From Woronichinia naegeliana WA131 (GTDB lineage: Bacteria > Cyanobacteriota > Cyanobacteriia > Cyanobacteriales > Microcystaceae): a stretch of 64,000 bases of DNA. Under the pieces are notes generated by a model. That model was not told where the DNA came from, did no database searches, and saw only the letters and a program-made list of their open reading frames with translations. A program made the position numbers and the translations under genes. The DNA lies in contig CP073041.1 in assembly GCA_025370055.1 (NCBI GenBank), forward strand, positions 6,108,272 to 6,172,271. Direction: 5' to 3'. Below are positions 8,579 through 17,747 of the stretch, one piece after another (the first letter of the stretch is position 1; each line of letters starts with the position of its first letter).

Positions 8579-9670
8579 ATGATTATGACAGAACATTTGT
8601 TAACTTTATTAAATAATGCATCTCAAGCATGGCTTCTTTTGGCATATGGAGAAGAACAAAATTATATTGGACATTCCGGTTATCAGGATATTGTTGAAGA
8701 GGTTTATAGATACGATAACTCCGTGCCTAATTACAGAAGAATATCTGATGGTGATTTAGTACTTGTTCGAGATCAGGAAAGACTTTTGGGTATGGCAAAA
8801 ATTATACGAATTGAAAAGGAGACAGGAGTTAAAGAACGCAAGAGATGTCCTTTTTGCAATACAGGCGACTTATATAAAAGAAGAACTAAAACTCCAATCT
8901 TTAAATGTAAAAAGGGTCATGAATTTGATGATCCAATCTATAAAAAGGAGTGCTGTGAAAACTATAGTGCTTATTTTGGCAATACTTTTATTAACGTTTA
9001 TCCAGAAATTGTAATTGATAGACACCAATTAGCGCAGATGTGTCCTAAATACAACCAGCAGCTATCTATGCAATTTATTGACTTAAACAAAATTAAGAGT
9101 AATCTATTGCCAAAGGCTTATCAAATTAAACATCAAGAAAATCTAGTTGTTAGTCAGATAAATTACCCTGATAAAGTTAACGAGAATTTCCATGAAGGAA
9201 AGGTAAAAGAGGTTAAAGTCAATATCTATGAACGAAATTTAAAAGCGAGGGAAATCTGTATTAAAAAACATGGTCTTACTTGTTCAATATGCGGTTTTAG
9301 TTTTCGTGAAAAATATGGAGAAATCGGAGAAAACTTTATTCATGTTCATCATCTAAAGCCACTCTCTGAAATTAGGACAGACTATCAACTTGATCCTATT
9401 AAAGATTTACGTCCTGTTTGTCCTAATGGGTGCGACCTCTAGTTGATATTAAATAAGGTTTTTAAAAAGTTTACTGGACATCGATTTTTCAATCAATCGT
9501 AACATACGATGTTCTGAAGTATCTACCGGCAAAAGGACTCATTAAACAAGGATTTATCAATTAGAGGTCACACCCGTCCTAATTGTCATGAAATGCTCCA
9601 TAGAAAGGAACCAGCATACTCTCTTGAAGAACTTATCAATATAATCAAGGAAAACACATCTGATGATTAA
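8579..9670 (+). pseudogene. HNH endonuclease gene interrupted by a 148-bp MITE
   Basis: The frame encodes an N-terminal domain of about 90 residues (SQAWLLLAYGEEQNYIGHSG..., then DGDLVLVRDQERLLGMAKI), reminiscent of EVE/PUA-type readers. A CPFC...CKKGHEF zinc-binding segment and an HNH nuclease domain follow (CSICGF, then HVHHLKPLSEI, DLRPVCPN). Translation stops early at 9442 inside the MITE. The missing end of the HNH motif, CHEMLHRKEPAYSLEELI..., continues at 9584-9670. Removing the element and one copy of gtcctaat restores DLRPVCPNCHEMLHR in frame. Such genes often act in defence against modified foreign DNA; that role is inferred. Confidence 0.85.
9428..9575. mobile_element. 148-bp MITE inserted in the HNH nuclease gene
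   Basis: The ends gggtgcgacctctagttgat and atcaattagaggtcacaccc are inverted repeats matching at 18 of 20 positions. The element is flanked by the direct repeat gtcctaat (9420-9427 and 9576-9583). It carries no coding sequence. A partial copy of the same end lies near 357-375 beside smpB. Confidence 0.9.
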
Positions 9671-9691
9671 ACAGTATCAGGATAGTTAAAA

Positions 9692-10165
9692 ATGAAACTT
9701 TATTTTTGCGAAACAAGCATTGGCAAAATTGGGATTGCTGAAGATGCGGGTAAAATCACTAACGTTTATTTTGCAACTGATATCATTCCACCAGCATTAG
9801 CACTTGAAGAAACAGCTTTGATCCGTGATGCTTTTCGACAATTGAATGCCTATCTGAAGGGTACATTAACAGCCTTTTCCCTACCGATCGCGCCTGCCGG
9901 TACCATTTTTAGACAGCAAGTATGGCAATTACTCGTTAACACCCCCTACGGTACAACCGCTACCTATAAAGATATCGCGATCGCCCTGGGCAACCCCAAA
10001 AGTGTTCGGGCCGTGGGACAAGCTAACCACCAAAATCCGATTCCCCTATTTATCCCTTGCCATCGAATTATTGGCAGTAATAGACAACTCGTCGGATATC
10101 GAGGTGGATTGGCGATCAAGGCAAAGTTGCTAGAGATCGAAAAACAAGGTTTGGCTAATCCCTGA
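9692..10165 (+). CDS. ogt: Methylated-DNA--[protein]-cysteine S-methyltransferase
   Basis: This 157-residue protein carries the active-site motif PCHRII, whose cysteine accepts the alkyl group from O6-alkylguanine in a suicide reaction. The family helix-turn-helix region (TPYGTTATYKDIAIALGNPKSVRAVGQANHQNPI) and the following GYRGG block are also present. It is a cytosolic DNA-repair protein. The length suits the stand-alone Ogt type without an Ada regulatory domain. It lies just after the disrupted HNH gene and just before the prohibitin-like gene, in the same direction. Confidence 0.93.
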   Translation: MKLYFCETSIGKIGIAEDAGKITNVYFATDIIPPALALEETALIRDAFRQLNAYLKGTLTAFSLPIAPAGTIFRQQVWQLLVNTPYGTTATYKDIAIALGNPKSVRAVGQANHQNPIPLFIPCHRIIGSNRQLVGYRGGLAIKAKLLEIEKQGLANP

Positions 10166-10270
10166 AACTTGGAATAGTCGATTTTCGATAAAATATCCAA
10201 AATAAAATGTAAGATAAGTAAACATTAACCTATCAACTCAACAATTTCCGATTCATCCGAGGCTATCCCC

Positions 10271-11116
10271 ATGAAATCAAGATCATCAGAGAATTGGCAA
10301 CCCATTATAGGGGGACTCATCGCCGCCTTATTAGTTTTACTCAGTTTAAATGCCTTTGTGATTATTACGCCTGGCCAGGCTGGAGTCCTAAGCATTTTAG
10401 GGAAGGCTCAAGGGGGAGAACTCCTGGAAGGATTGCACTATAAACCACCATTTGTTTCTTCGGTAGATATTTATGATGTAACCATACAAAAATTTGAGGT
10501 GCCGGCCCAAAGCTCTACGAAGGATTTACAAAATTTATCTGCCAGCTTTGCCATCAATTTTCGCCTTGATCCGACCAAAATCGTCAATATTCGTCGTACC
10601 CAGGGATCATTACAAAATATTGTAGCCAAAATTATCGCGCCTCAAACTCAGGAATCTTTTAAAATTGCGGCGGCAAGAAGAACCGTAGAAGAGGCCATTA
10701 CTAAACGCAGTGAACTCAAAGAAGATTTTGACAATGCCCTCAATTCCCGCCTAGAAAAATACGGCATTATTGTTTTAGATACCAGTGTCGTCGATTTAAC
10801 CTTTTCACCAGAATTTGCACGGGCCGTTGAGGAAAAACAAATTGCTGAACAACGGGCCCAACGAGCGGTTTATGTCGCCCAGGAAGCAGAACAACAGGCT
10901 CAAGCTGATATTAATCGCGCCAAAGGAAAGGCTGAAGCTCAACGACTTTTAGCAGAAACCCTTAAGGCTCAGGGGGGTCAATTAGTCTTACAAAAAGAGG
11001 CGATCGAGGCTTGGCGAGAAGGGGGGGCTCAAATGCCGCAGGTGTTAGTGATGAGTGGGGAAAATCACGGTGCAGTTCCCTTTCTTTTTAATTTAGGAGA
11101 TATGGTGAAACAATAG
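10271..11116 (+). CDS. Prohibitin/SPFH (band 7) family membrane protein
   Basis: The 281-residue product has one N-terminal transmembrane helix (GGLIAALLVLLSLNAFVII) and an SPFH domain (TPGQAGVLSILGKAQGG... through VDLTFSPEFARAVEEKQIAEQRAQ). A long charged helix with alternating Q, A and E follows and is predicted to drive ring-like oligomerisation. Bacterial prohibitin homologues form membrane microdomain scaffolds and modulate FtsH-type proteases. It starts at ATG 10271. The following hydrolase fragment begins only 22 bp after its stop, suggesting the two were cotranscribed. Confidence 0.88.
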   Translation: MKSRSSENWQPIIGGLIAALLVLLSLNAFVIITPGQAGVLSILGKAQGGELLEGLHYKPPFVSSVDIYDVTIQKFEVPAQSSTKDLQNLSASFAINFRLDPTKIVNIRRTQGSLQNIVAKIIAPQTQESFKIAAARRTVEEAITKRSELKEDFDNALNSRLEKYGIIVLDTSVVDLTFSPEFARAVEEKQIAEQRAQRAVYVAQEAEQQAQADINRAKGKAEAQRLLAETLKAQGGQLVLQKEAIEAWREGGAQMPQVLVMSGENHGAVPFLFNLGDMVKQ

Positions 11117-11138
11117 AAAAATTTTCAGGAAAACGATA

Positions 11139-11609
11139 ATGACTGCGTTAATTACGCCCCCAACCTTAACGGAATCGACTTCTCTGGATTTACTACAAAA
11201 TTTGCAAAAGGTAGCTATTTCTATTCCCCTCTCGACAGCGAGTTTAGGGACAGCAGAAACCAAGACAATCCTCACTAGCTATGTAAAACAAGGACAGGCA
11301 AAACCGCCAATTCTTCTGCTGCATGGTTTTGATAGTTCGGTCTTAGAATTTCGACGTTTATTGCCTCAACTGGCAGACCATCGTCAAACCTGGGCGATCG
11401 ATCTATTGGGATTAGCCAATCCTCCCTTAGCTGCCCGTTGGATGTTTCCGCCTCTCGACCGTTGGGCAACTAATTTTCTAGCCAATCCCCAGATCCGTCA
11501 ACGGATTAGTCGAGCCGCCTATCATGATCCTACTTTTGCTAGTGTGGATGCTCAAACTTGTACCTCGTTACACCTCAATTGCGATCGCTGGCGTGAGAGC
11601 AAGATTTAA
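11139..11609 (+). pseudogene. Alpha/beta hydrolase remnant, truncated by IS607 insertion
   Basis: The first 95 residues contain an alpha/beta hydrolase start (PPILLLHGFDSSVLEFRRLLPQL, then TWAIDLLG). This is followed directly by LANPPLAARWMFPPLDRW, a segment normally located after the catalytic serine. No GxSxG nucleophile motif is present, so an internal deletion of about 60-70 residues is inferred at IDLLG/LANPP. The 3' end is replaced by transposon DNA after ...DRWRE, and no C-terminal continuation is found beyond the transposon. It cannot be an active hydrolase. Confidence 0.75.
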
Positions 11610-11627
11610 TCCACGAATACCGACAGA

Positions 11628-12282
11628 ATGCGCTACTATGCGCTAGAATGGAAGCGTCGAATTGAGGGATTTATTATCGCAAAATATGTTAAACCCAAAA
11701 CCGCAGCAGGAATGCTCGGAGTCCACGTCCGAACCCTGGTTAAATGGGAGCAGGAAGGGAAAATCCAAGCAATTAAAACCCCGTCAGGACAAAGGCGATA
11801 CGACATTGAATCCTACACGGGGAAATAGGTTGAGCCAACTAGAACTACCGTTATTTACGCTCGTGTCAGCAGTAGGGGACAATCCGAAGACCTCTCAAGA
11901 CAAGTCGCCGTCCTCCAAGAAAAATACCCGCAAGCGGAAGTCGTCAGCGAAATCAGGGGAGGACTCAACTTCAAAAGGCAAAAACTTACAGCCTTATTGG
12001 AACGAGTCATGTCTGGAGATGTCGCAACAATTGTGGTCGCTCACCAAGATAGGCTTGCCCGATTTGGATTTAATTGGCTTGACTGGTTCTGCCGAAAGTT
12101 TGGATGCTCAATCGTGGTTCGATAGGGAGACAAATCTCTCTCCTGAAGCCGAAATGGTTGAAGACATCCTCGCCATTCTCGATTGTTTCTCCAGCCGATT
12201 ATACGGACTCGGAAAGTATAAAAATCAGAGCAAGAAAGATAAAAGTTTATCCCAGTCTGGAGTTGAAGAAACAGTGGAATAA
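11628..12282 (+). pseudogene. tnpA: IS607 TnpA serine recombinase (broken)
   Basis: The first 66 codons encode a MerR-like DNA-binding helix-turn-helix (VKPKTAAGMLGVHVRTLVKWEQEGKI). The frame meets a TAG at 11826, then continues in the same frame with VIYARVSSRGQSEDLSRQ, whose serine is the recombinase nucleophile, and with the AHQDRLARFG block. Near 12110-12121 the reading shifts frame to DRETNLSPEAEMVEDILAILDCFSSRLYGLGKYKN, the usual C-terminus. One stop and one frameshift are therefore seen and no functional recombinase is expected. Confidence 0.85.
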
Positions 12283-12632
12283 ATGGATGGCGGCTTGTCG
12301 TTATTGCTTTAATCAAGCTATTGACTACCAAAAGAAAAATGGCAGGATTGGCAAAGGTAAATTAAGGAATATCATCATGCAATCTAATCTTCCTGAATGG
12401 GTAAAAGACACCCCTTGCCATATCAGGCAGAATGCCATTTTTGATGCTCACCAAGCCTATACTGCCAGTCGGGATTGTAAGTTTAGAATTTGTAAGGCTC
12501 CTAGAAAAACAATTAAATTCAACAACTGTAACTTTAGTCATGGAACATGGTATCCCTTGTTAACAAAGGGGCTTGGTTTTATTTCTTCAGAAGCAATTCC
12601 TGATGTTAGTCTTTATGCAACTCAACTAATTA

Positions 12633-14320
12633 GGGCTTGCTGAAAAAAGCTGAAACCTTTACGGAGAAAAATAGTAGGCGAATTAAGAACCGCTAGAATG
12701 CACGAAAATAGGGTAGAATGCCTCAAAACCATTGCATTAAGAAGAGAGAAAGCAGATGTACCGAAAGCAACAGTACTCAATTGAAACACCAGAAAACTTG
12801 AAAAATCTGTTCGGCGGGCAGTTAGACGAAGAAAATCGTTGGATAGAAATGTCAAAAATGATTCTTTGGGAAGAATATGAGGAAGAATATGCAAAAAACT
12901 TCACAGAAAAAAAAGGAGCCCCAGCCAAATCATTTAGAATGGCATTAGGAGCATTAATTATCAAAGAAATTTCAGGAAAAAGTGACAGAGAAACAGTAGA
13001 ACAAATAAAAGAGAACCCTTATTTACAGTACTTTATAGGAATGGAAAGCTATAGTAGCAAAGAAGCATTTAATGCGTCAATGATGGTTCATTTTCGTAAA
13101 AAAATAGGAATGGAATTAATAAATAAAATTAATAAAGAAATAGAAAAAAAAGCGACGGGTGTAGCGTCAGAAAAAAAAGAAAATGAAGGAAAGTTATTGT
13201 TAGATGCGACTTGTACACCAGCAGATATAAAATATCCAACGGATATAGGAATATTGAATGATGCCAGAGAAAAAACAGAAAAAATAATAGATAAGCTGTA
13301 TGAAGAAATAAAAGAGAAAAGGAAAGAAAAGCCGAGGACTTATAGGGAAGTGGCAAGAAAAGAGTACTTAGCCATAGCAAAAAAACGTCGTGTGTCAAAA
13401 AAAGAAAGAAGAAAAGGAACAAAAAAACAACTAGGATATATAAAAAGAAACTTGTCTCATATAGAAAAAATGATAGAAGAGGGAGCAAAGTTAGAAAAAC
13501 TAACGAAAAAAGAGCAAGAAGAGCTTGTAACGATAGGAAAAGTGTATGAGCAACAGTTAGAAATGTATGAAAAAAAGACAAATAAAGTAGAAAACAGAAT
13601 TGTGAGTGTAAGCCAACCTCACGTGCGTCCAATAGTGCGTGGAAAAGCGGGAAAAGCAGTAGAGTTTGGAGCTAAAATATCGGCAAGTAATGTGAATGGC
13701 TTTGTCTTCTTAGACAAATTAAGTTGGGATAATTACAACGAATCGGGAGATTTACAAGCGCGAATAGAAGAATATAAAAGGGAAACAGGATGTTATCCGG
13801 AATCGGTTCATGTGGATAAAATCTATCGAACAAAAGCGAATCGAGCTTATTGTAAAGAAAGGGATATAAGAATGAGTGGTCCCCGATTGGGAAGACCGCC
13901 GAAAGAGGTGAGCAAAGAAAAAAAGAAAGAGGCACGCTCAGATGAAAGAGTGCGTAATGCCATTGAGGGTAAATTCGGACAGGGAAAGAGGAAATTTAGT
14001 CTTGGTCGAGTGATGGCCAAACTACCTGAGACCTCGGAAACGGTAATTGCGATGAACTTTTTGGTAATGAATCTTTCTACTCTACTTCAGAAGACAAAAA
14101 GTAAAAAGTTGTAGAGTCGTTTTTCTTGTGAAAAATGGTGTTAATTTTCCTCTCTTTTGTGAGGAGTGATTTGTGTTGACCTTTTTAGACAGAAAGGAAC
14201 AATAGATTAAACAAAATCTGTATTTTGATTTGTTTCCATAAGGATAAGTTATCTATGCTTTTTCAGTCCATACTTCCCTAACCCACATTTCTTTCGTTTT
14301 TTGACTTTTTCAGCAAGCCC
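12633..14320 (+). mobile_element. Complete 1688-bp IS5-like insertion sequence inside tnpB
   Basis: Perfect terminal inverted repeats gggcttgctgaaaaa and tttttcagcaagccc bound the element. The direct repeat taatta (12627-12632 and 14321-14326) marks its insertion. Excision on paper restores ATQLIKDKSGDW in tnpB. Two non-autonomous elements elsewhere in the window (24909 and 49030) share the same outer end sequence. The transposase gene appears intact, so this copy may be active. Confidence 0.93.
12756..14114 (+). CDS. IS5-like DDE transposase
   Basis: The 452-residue protein starts with a DUF772-type N-terminal domain (SKMILWEEYEEEYAKNF, then SFRMALGALIIKEISGKSDRE). The catalytic core carries Asp in LLLDATCTPADIKYP, Asp in ESVHVDKIYRTKANR and Glu in RNAIEGKFGQGKRKF. 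A lysine/glutamate-rich insertion of about 110 residues separates the first two blocks. Codon use is strikingly A-rich compared with neighbouring genes. The reading frame is uninterrupted. The subgroup within IS5/IS1182-like elements is not decided here. Confidence 0.88.
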   Translation: MYRKQQYSIETPENLKNLFGGQLDEENRWIEMSKMILWEEYEEEYAKNFTEKKGAPAKSFRMALGALIIKEISGKSDRETVEQIKENPYLQYFIGMESYSSKEAFNASMMVHFRKKIGMELINKINKEIEKKATGVASEKKENEGKLLLDATCTPADIKYPTDIGILNDAREKTEKIIDKLYEEIKEKRKEKPRTYREVARKEYLAIAKKRRVSKKERRKGTKKQLGYIKRNLSHIEKMIEEGAKLEKLTKKEQEELVTIGKVYEQQLEMYEKKTNKVENRIVSVSQPHVRPIVRGKAGKAVEFGAKISASNVNGFVFLDKLSWDNYNESGDLQARIEEYKRETGCYPESVHVDKIYRTKANRAYCKERDIRMSGPRLGRPPKEVSKEKKKEARSDERVRNAIEGKFGQGKRKFSLGRVMAKLPETSETVIAMNFLVMNLSTLLQKTKSKKL

Positions 14321-15102
14321 TAATTAAGGACAAGTCGGGTGATTGGTTCTGTGTTTTCCTACAAGAAACAAAAACGACACCCCAGCCGGAAAATCGCATT
14401 ATTGCTCTTGACCCAGGAGTAGAACTTTTCTGACAGGATTTGATGGGCAAAACTTCCTAGAAGTCGGTTCATCAGACATGGGACGAATCAACAGGCTATG
14501 TAAGTATCTTGATGACTTGATGAGTCGAATTAGCCTGTCAAAAGTTGCTAAAGAACGACAAAAGATGAGACGGGCAGCCTCTCGGTTACGAGGCAAGATT
14601 CGTGACTTAATTGATGACTGCCATAAAAAAACAGCAAGTTACTTAACAAAAAAATATCCAGCTATCTTGCTGCCAAAGTTTGAAACGTCAGAAATGACCA
14701 ATCGTTCCAAGCGAAAAATCAGAAGTAAAACTGCCCGACAAATGTTGACCTGGGCGCATTATCGGTTCAAACAAGTCCTTAAAAATAAAGCTGAGTTAAG
14801 TGGCTGTCAGGTGTTTGACGTGACAGAAGAATTTACCAGCAAAACTTGTACGAAATGCGGACATATCCACACAAAACTAGGTGGTTCTAAGGTTTTTCGA
14901 TGTCCCGTTTGTGACCACGTTATTCCACGCGATTGGAATGGTGCTTTGGGTATTATGCTCAAGGCTTTGTCGGGTACGACCTTCACTCTCAGTAACGAGG
15001 GTGATGCTATTGTTGCAAAATGCGGTAATATACCGCTTTCTGTCGCATAAATGTATCAGCATAAGCGTTATCCCTATAAATTAAATTCAAGAATATGTTG
15101 TT

Positions 15103-15471
15103 ATGAATAAATCCTTACCACTGCAAGTGCAGGAACTAGAGCACAAAATTGACCATTTACACCACTTAGTGATTGAGATCAGTAAACAGTTGTCTCGCCT
15201 AACTTCTGGTTCAACAACACATTCTGAAAAAAGTGTTTCTCATGCCTCTGTCGTTGAGACCGCCAATGAATCACTTTCCTTTTCGAGGACAATGTTTCAC
15301 AAAGATGTTTTGTTGGATGATGACGAAACCCTACCTTTTTGGATGCTTAATAGTGATCAACCTGTTTCTGCCGATCTACAAATTCGCCGTCTGACAGCCC
15401 AATTGACCGCGGCCTATCATCGTATTGCGGCCCTAGAAGAACAAATTATGGCTCAACGTTTGCAATCTTGA
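15103..15471 (+). CDS. Small coiled-coil protein of unknown function upstream of nblS
   Basis: The 122-residue product begins with a heptad-like helix (LPLQVQELEHKIDHLHHLVIEISKQLSRL) and ends with another (LQIRRLTAQLTAAYHRIAALEEQIMAQ). The linker between them is Ser/Thr-rich and acidic (DVLLDDDETLPFWML). No signal peptide, membrane helix or catalytic motif is seen. It lies 99 bp before the sensor kinase gene in the same direction, so a shared transcript is possible. Its unusual left flank is the end of the transposon, so its native promoter may have been displaced. I do not recognise the family. Confidence 0.65.
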   Translation: MNKSLPLQVQELEHKIDHLHHLVIEISKQLSRLTSGSTTHSEKSVSHASVVETANESLSFSRTMFHKDVLLDDDETLPFWMLNSDQPVSADLQIRRLTAQLTAAYHRIAALEEQIMAQRLQS

Positions 15472-15570
15472 GTGAATCTTGAAAATTTTGGTACTTTCAG
15501 ACTGAAGTGGGCGATCGCGATATAATTGGGGAAATCCTGAATTTATCAACCTTATTTTCTCAAGTTAGCC

Positions 15571-17535
15571 ATGCGATCGCTTCTGCAAACCATTCTGGCA
15601 ATGATCCGTCGCTGGTGGTCGGAATTTACATTACAGACCCGATTAATGGCGGCGGCAACCTTGGTTGTGTCTCTATTCATGAGTGGCTTAACGTTTTGGG
15701 CAGTTAATGCGATTCAACGGGATGCCCAAATGATTGATACTCGTTTTGGTCGAGATGTGGGACTTCTATTAGCCGCTAATGTGGCTCCCCTGATCGCCGA
15801 ACAAAATTTAACTGAAGTAGCCCGTTTTTCCGGTCGTTTTTATCAGAGCACCTCGAATATTCGCTACATGATCTATGCCGATCAATCCGGTCAGATTTTT
15901 TTTGGCATTCCCTATTCGGATAACTCTGTTCGTAACTCCCTCGCTATTGAACGCAGTATCGAGCTACCTGTTGCCGATTTTGAACAGTCGGATTTACCCC
16001 TCATTCGCCAACATCTCACCCCCAATGGAGAAGTCACGGATGTTTTTATTCCCCTCAAACATGAAGGTCGTTATTTAGGAGTTTTAGCCCTGGGTATTAA
16101 TCCCAATCCAGCCGTCGTCAATTCCTCGAATCTGACTAGGGATGTGACGATCGCCGTTTTTATCTCAATTTGGATCATGGTGATCCTAGGAGCCGTCTTT
16201 AATGCTTTAAATATTACGCAACCGATCAAAGAATTACTATTAGGGGTTAAAAATATTGCTGCCGGCAATTTTCAACAGCGGATTAATTTACCCTTTGGTG
16301 GAGAATTAGGAGAATTAATTGTCAACTTTAATGAGATGGCCGAGCGTTTAGAACGCTATGAAGAGCAGAATATTGAAGAACTGACGGCGGAAAAAGCAAA
16401 ATTAGATACATTGGTTTCGACTATTGCCGATGGAGCCATGCTCGTAGATACTAATTTACAGTTATTGTTAGTGAATCCCACCGCCAGACGCTTATTTTCC
16501 TGGGAAGGACAGGATATTCTGGGCAAAAATATTATTGAATATTTACCGGCTGAAATTACGGCTCAGTTAACTCAACCCTTGAGAGAAATGGCCAAGGATC
16601 ACAGTTCACGACCTAGCGGTGAAGAGGTAATTGAAGAATCAGAAACGCCTTTTTTACCAGAAGAATTTCGCTTAACCTTAACTCAGCCTATTCCCCGTAC
16701 CCTTCGACTGATGTTAACCCAGGTCTTTGATCAGTATCGGGAAACGTTAAAGGGAATTGTGATGACAGTTCAGGATATTACGCGAGAAGTAGAACTCAAT
16801 GAAGCTAAAAGTCAATTTATTAGTAATGTTTCCCACGAATTACGCACGCCGTTGTTTAATATTAAATCGTTTATTGAAACCCTCTGTGAGTTTGGGGAAG
16901 ATTTAACCGAAGCTGAACGGCGAGAGTTTTTAGAAACAGCCAATAATGAAACTGATCGCCTAACTCGTTTGGTTAATGATGTGTTGGATCTATCTCGCCT
17001 GGAATCCTCTAGAATTTATCAGCTAGAGGCGATCGATATTCACCCCTTAATGGAACAAACCCTTCGCACTTATCAACTCAATGCTAAGGATAAGGAACTG
17101 CAATTATGTCTAGAAGTCGAATCCAATTTACCCTCTGTTCTCGGTCATTATGATTTACTGTTGCAAGTTCTAACTAATTTGGTGGGAAATTCGCTCAAGT
17201 TTACAACCGCCGGTGGAAAAGTTGTACTGCGTGCCTTTAAGTTCCTTGGCCATCCTGACACGATCTCCCTGGATTCTCCCCCAGAAATTCCCCCAACCTA
17301 TGTACGAGTTGAGATTTCTGATACTGGCATTGGCATTGATCCTGAAGATCAAGCTGCCATTTTTGATCGTTTCTTCCGGGTTGAAAATCGGGTTCATACT
17401 TTGGAAGGAACGGGATTAGGCCTATCAATTGTGCGTAATATTATTGAAAAACATCATAGCCAAATCCATTTAGTCAGTGAAGTGGGGGTGGGAACTACCT
17501 TTTGGTTTGATCTAATGATCCATCAAGCCAGTTAA
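15571..17535 (+). CDS. nblS: NblS/Hik33-type sensor histidine kinase
   Basis: The 654-residue protein has two membrane helices (about residues 25-46 and 190-212) bounding a periplasmic sensor. A HAMP domain (ITQPIKELLLGVKNIAAGNF), a PAS domain (LDTLVSTIADGAMLVDTN...) and the kinase core follow. His422 in SNVSHELRTP is the phosphorylation site, and N (NLVGNSLKF), G1 (DTGIGIDPED) and G2 (GTGLGLSIV) boxes are intact. NblS/Hik33 is the conserved cyanobacterial kinase for high light, cold and nutrient stress, signalling to RpaB-type regulators. Length, domain order and the H-box context match it. Confidence 0.92.
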   Translation: MRSLLQTILAMIRRWWSEFTLQTRLMAAATLVVSLFMSGLTFWAVNAIQRDAQMIDTRFGRDVGLLLAANVAPLIAEQNLTEVARFSGRFYQSTSNIRYMIYADQSGQIFFGIPYSDNSVRNSLAIERSIELPVADFEQSDLPLIRQHLTPNGEVTDVFIPLKHEGRYLGVLALGINPNPAVVNSSNLTRDVTIAVFISIWIMVILGAVFNALNITQPIKELLLGVKNIAAGNFQQRINLPFGGELGELIVNFNEMAERLERYEEQNIEELTAEKAKLDTLVSTIADGAMLVDTNLQLLLVNPTARRLFSWEGQDILGKNIIEYLPAEITAQLTQPLREMAKDHSSRPSGEEVIEESETPFLPEEFRLTLTQPIPRTLRLMLTQVFDQYRETLKGIVMTVQDITREVELNEAKSQFISNVSHELRTPLFNIKSFIETLCEFGEDLTEAERREFLETANNETDRLTRLVNDVLDLSRLESSRIYQLEAIDIHPLMEQTLRTYQLNAKDKELQLCLEVESNLPSVLGHYDLLLQVLTNLVGNSLKFTTAGGKVVLRAFKFLGHPDTISLDSPPEIPPTYVRVEISDTGIGIDPEDQAAIFDRFFRVENRVHTLEGTGLGLSIVRNIIEKHHSQIHLVSEVGVGTTFWFDLMIHQAS

Positions 17536-17566
17536 GTAGCTGGTTGCAATTAAATATAAAACGTGG

Positions 17567-17603
17567 GATGGGCATCCTGCCCGTCCACAGGCTAGAAGCC
17601 TGT
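17567..17603. repeat. Pair of short intergenic palindromes
   Basis: Two adjacent hairpins are visible: gatgggca-tcc-tgcccgtc (17567-17585, one G-U pair) and acaggct-aga-agcctgt (17587-17603, perfect). They follow the nblS stop without a T-run, so they look like a REP-type dispersed intergenic repeat rather than a classical terminator. The rest of 17536-17747 holds nothing else recognisable. Confidence 0.5.
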
Positions 17604-17747
17604 TCTACCATCTAACAATTAATTAAGCCCACTTACTTAGTGATCTGGTGATCGCCAATTATCCTGTTAACTTAGAGCGAAATCCTAGACGAATGGCTCA
17701 AAAACTATAATGAAGGAAAGATCAACCTGTATTTTTAGCTCTGAGCG

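Larger units (their letters stand above)
12215..15050 (+). pseudogene. tnpB: TnpB RNA-guided nuclease gene, split by a nested IS and frameshifted
   Basis: The 5' part (12215-12632) reads KIRARKIKVYPSLELKKQWNKWMAACRYCFNQAI up to YATQLI. The 3' part resumes at 14327 with KDKSGDWFCVFLQE and ENRIIALDPGV. A one-base loss near 14421 then shifts the frame to FLTGFDGQNFLEVG, and from there it is open to 15050. Catalytic residues can be placed: Asp in ALDPG, Glu in LPKFETSEM and Asp in RDWNGAL, plus the zinc finger CTKCGHIH...CPVC. TnpB proteins are the ancestors of Cas12 and cut DNA using an RNA from the transposon end. This copy is inactive in cis. Confidence 0.85.
11600..15060 (+). mobile_element. 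Decayed IS607-family transposon with nested IS
   Basis: A MerR-type/serine-recombinase TnpA and a TnpB lie in the order typical of IS607 elements, and the left side cuts the hydrolase gene. IS607 elements have no inverted repeats or target duplication, so the edges are approximate. Both genes are broken: tnpA by an in-frame stop and a frameshift, tnpB by a nested IS and a frameshift. The region just around the tnpB stop (15050) would hold the guide (omega/reRNA) scaffold if one survives; no structure was verified. Confidence 0.8.

Noticed and set aside
13129-13632. Long reverse-strand ORF within the IS5-like transposase
   Set aside because: It is a Leu/Phe-rich shadow of the A-rich transposase coding strand, with no start context or independent features.
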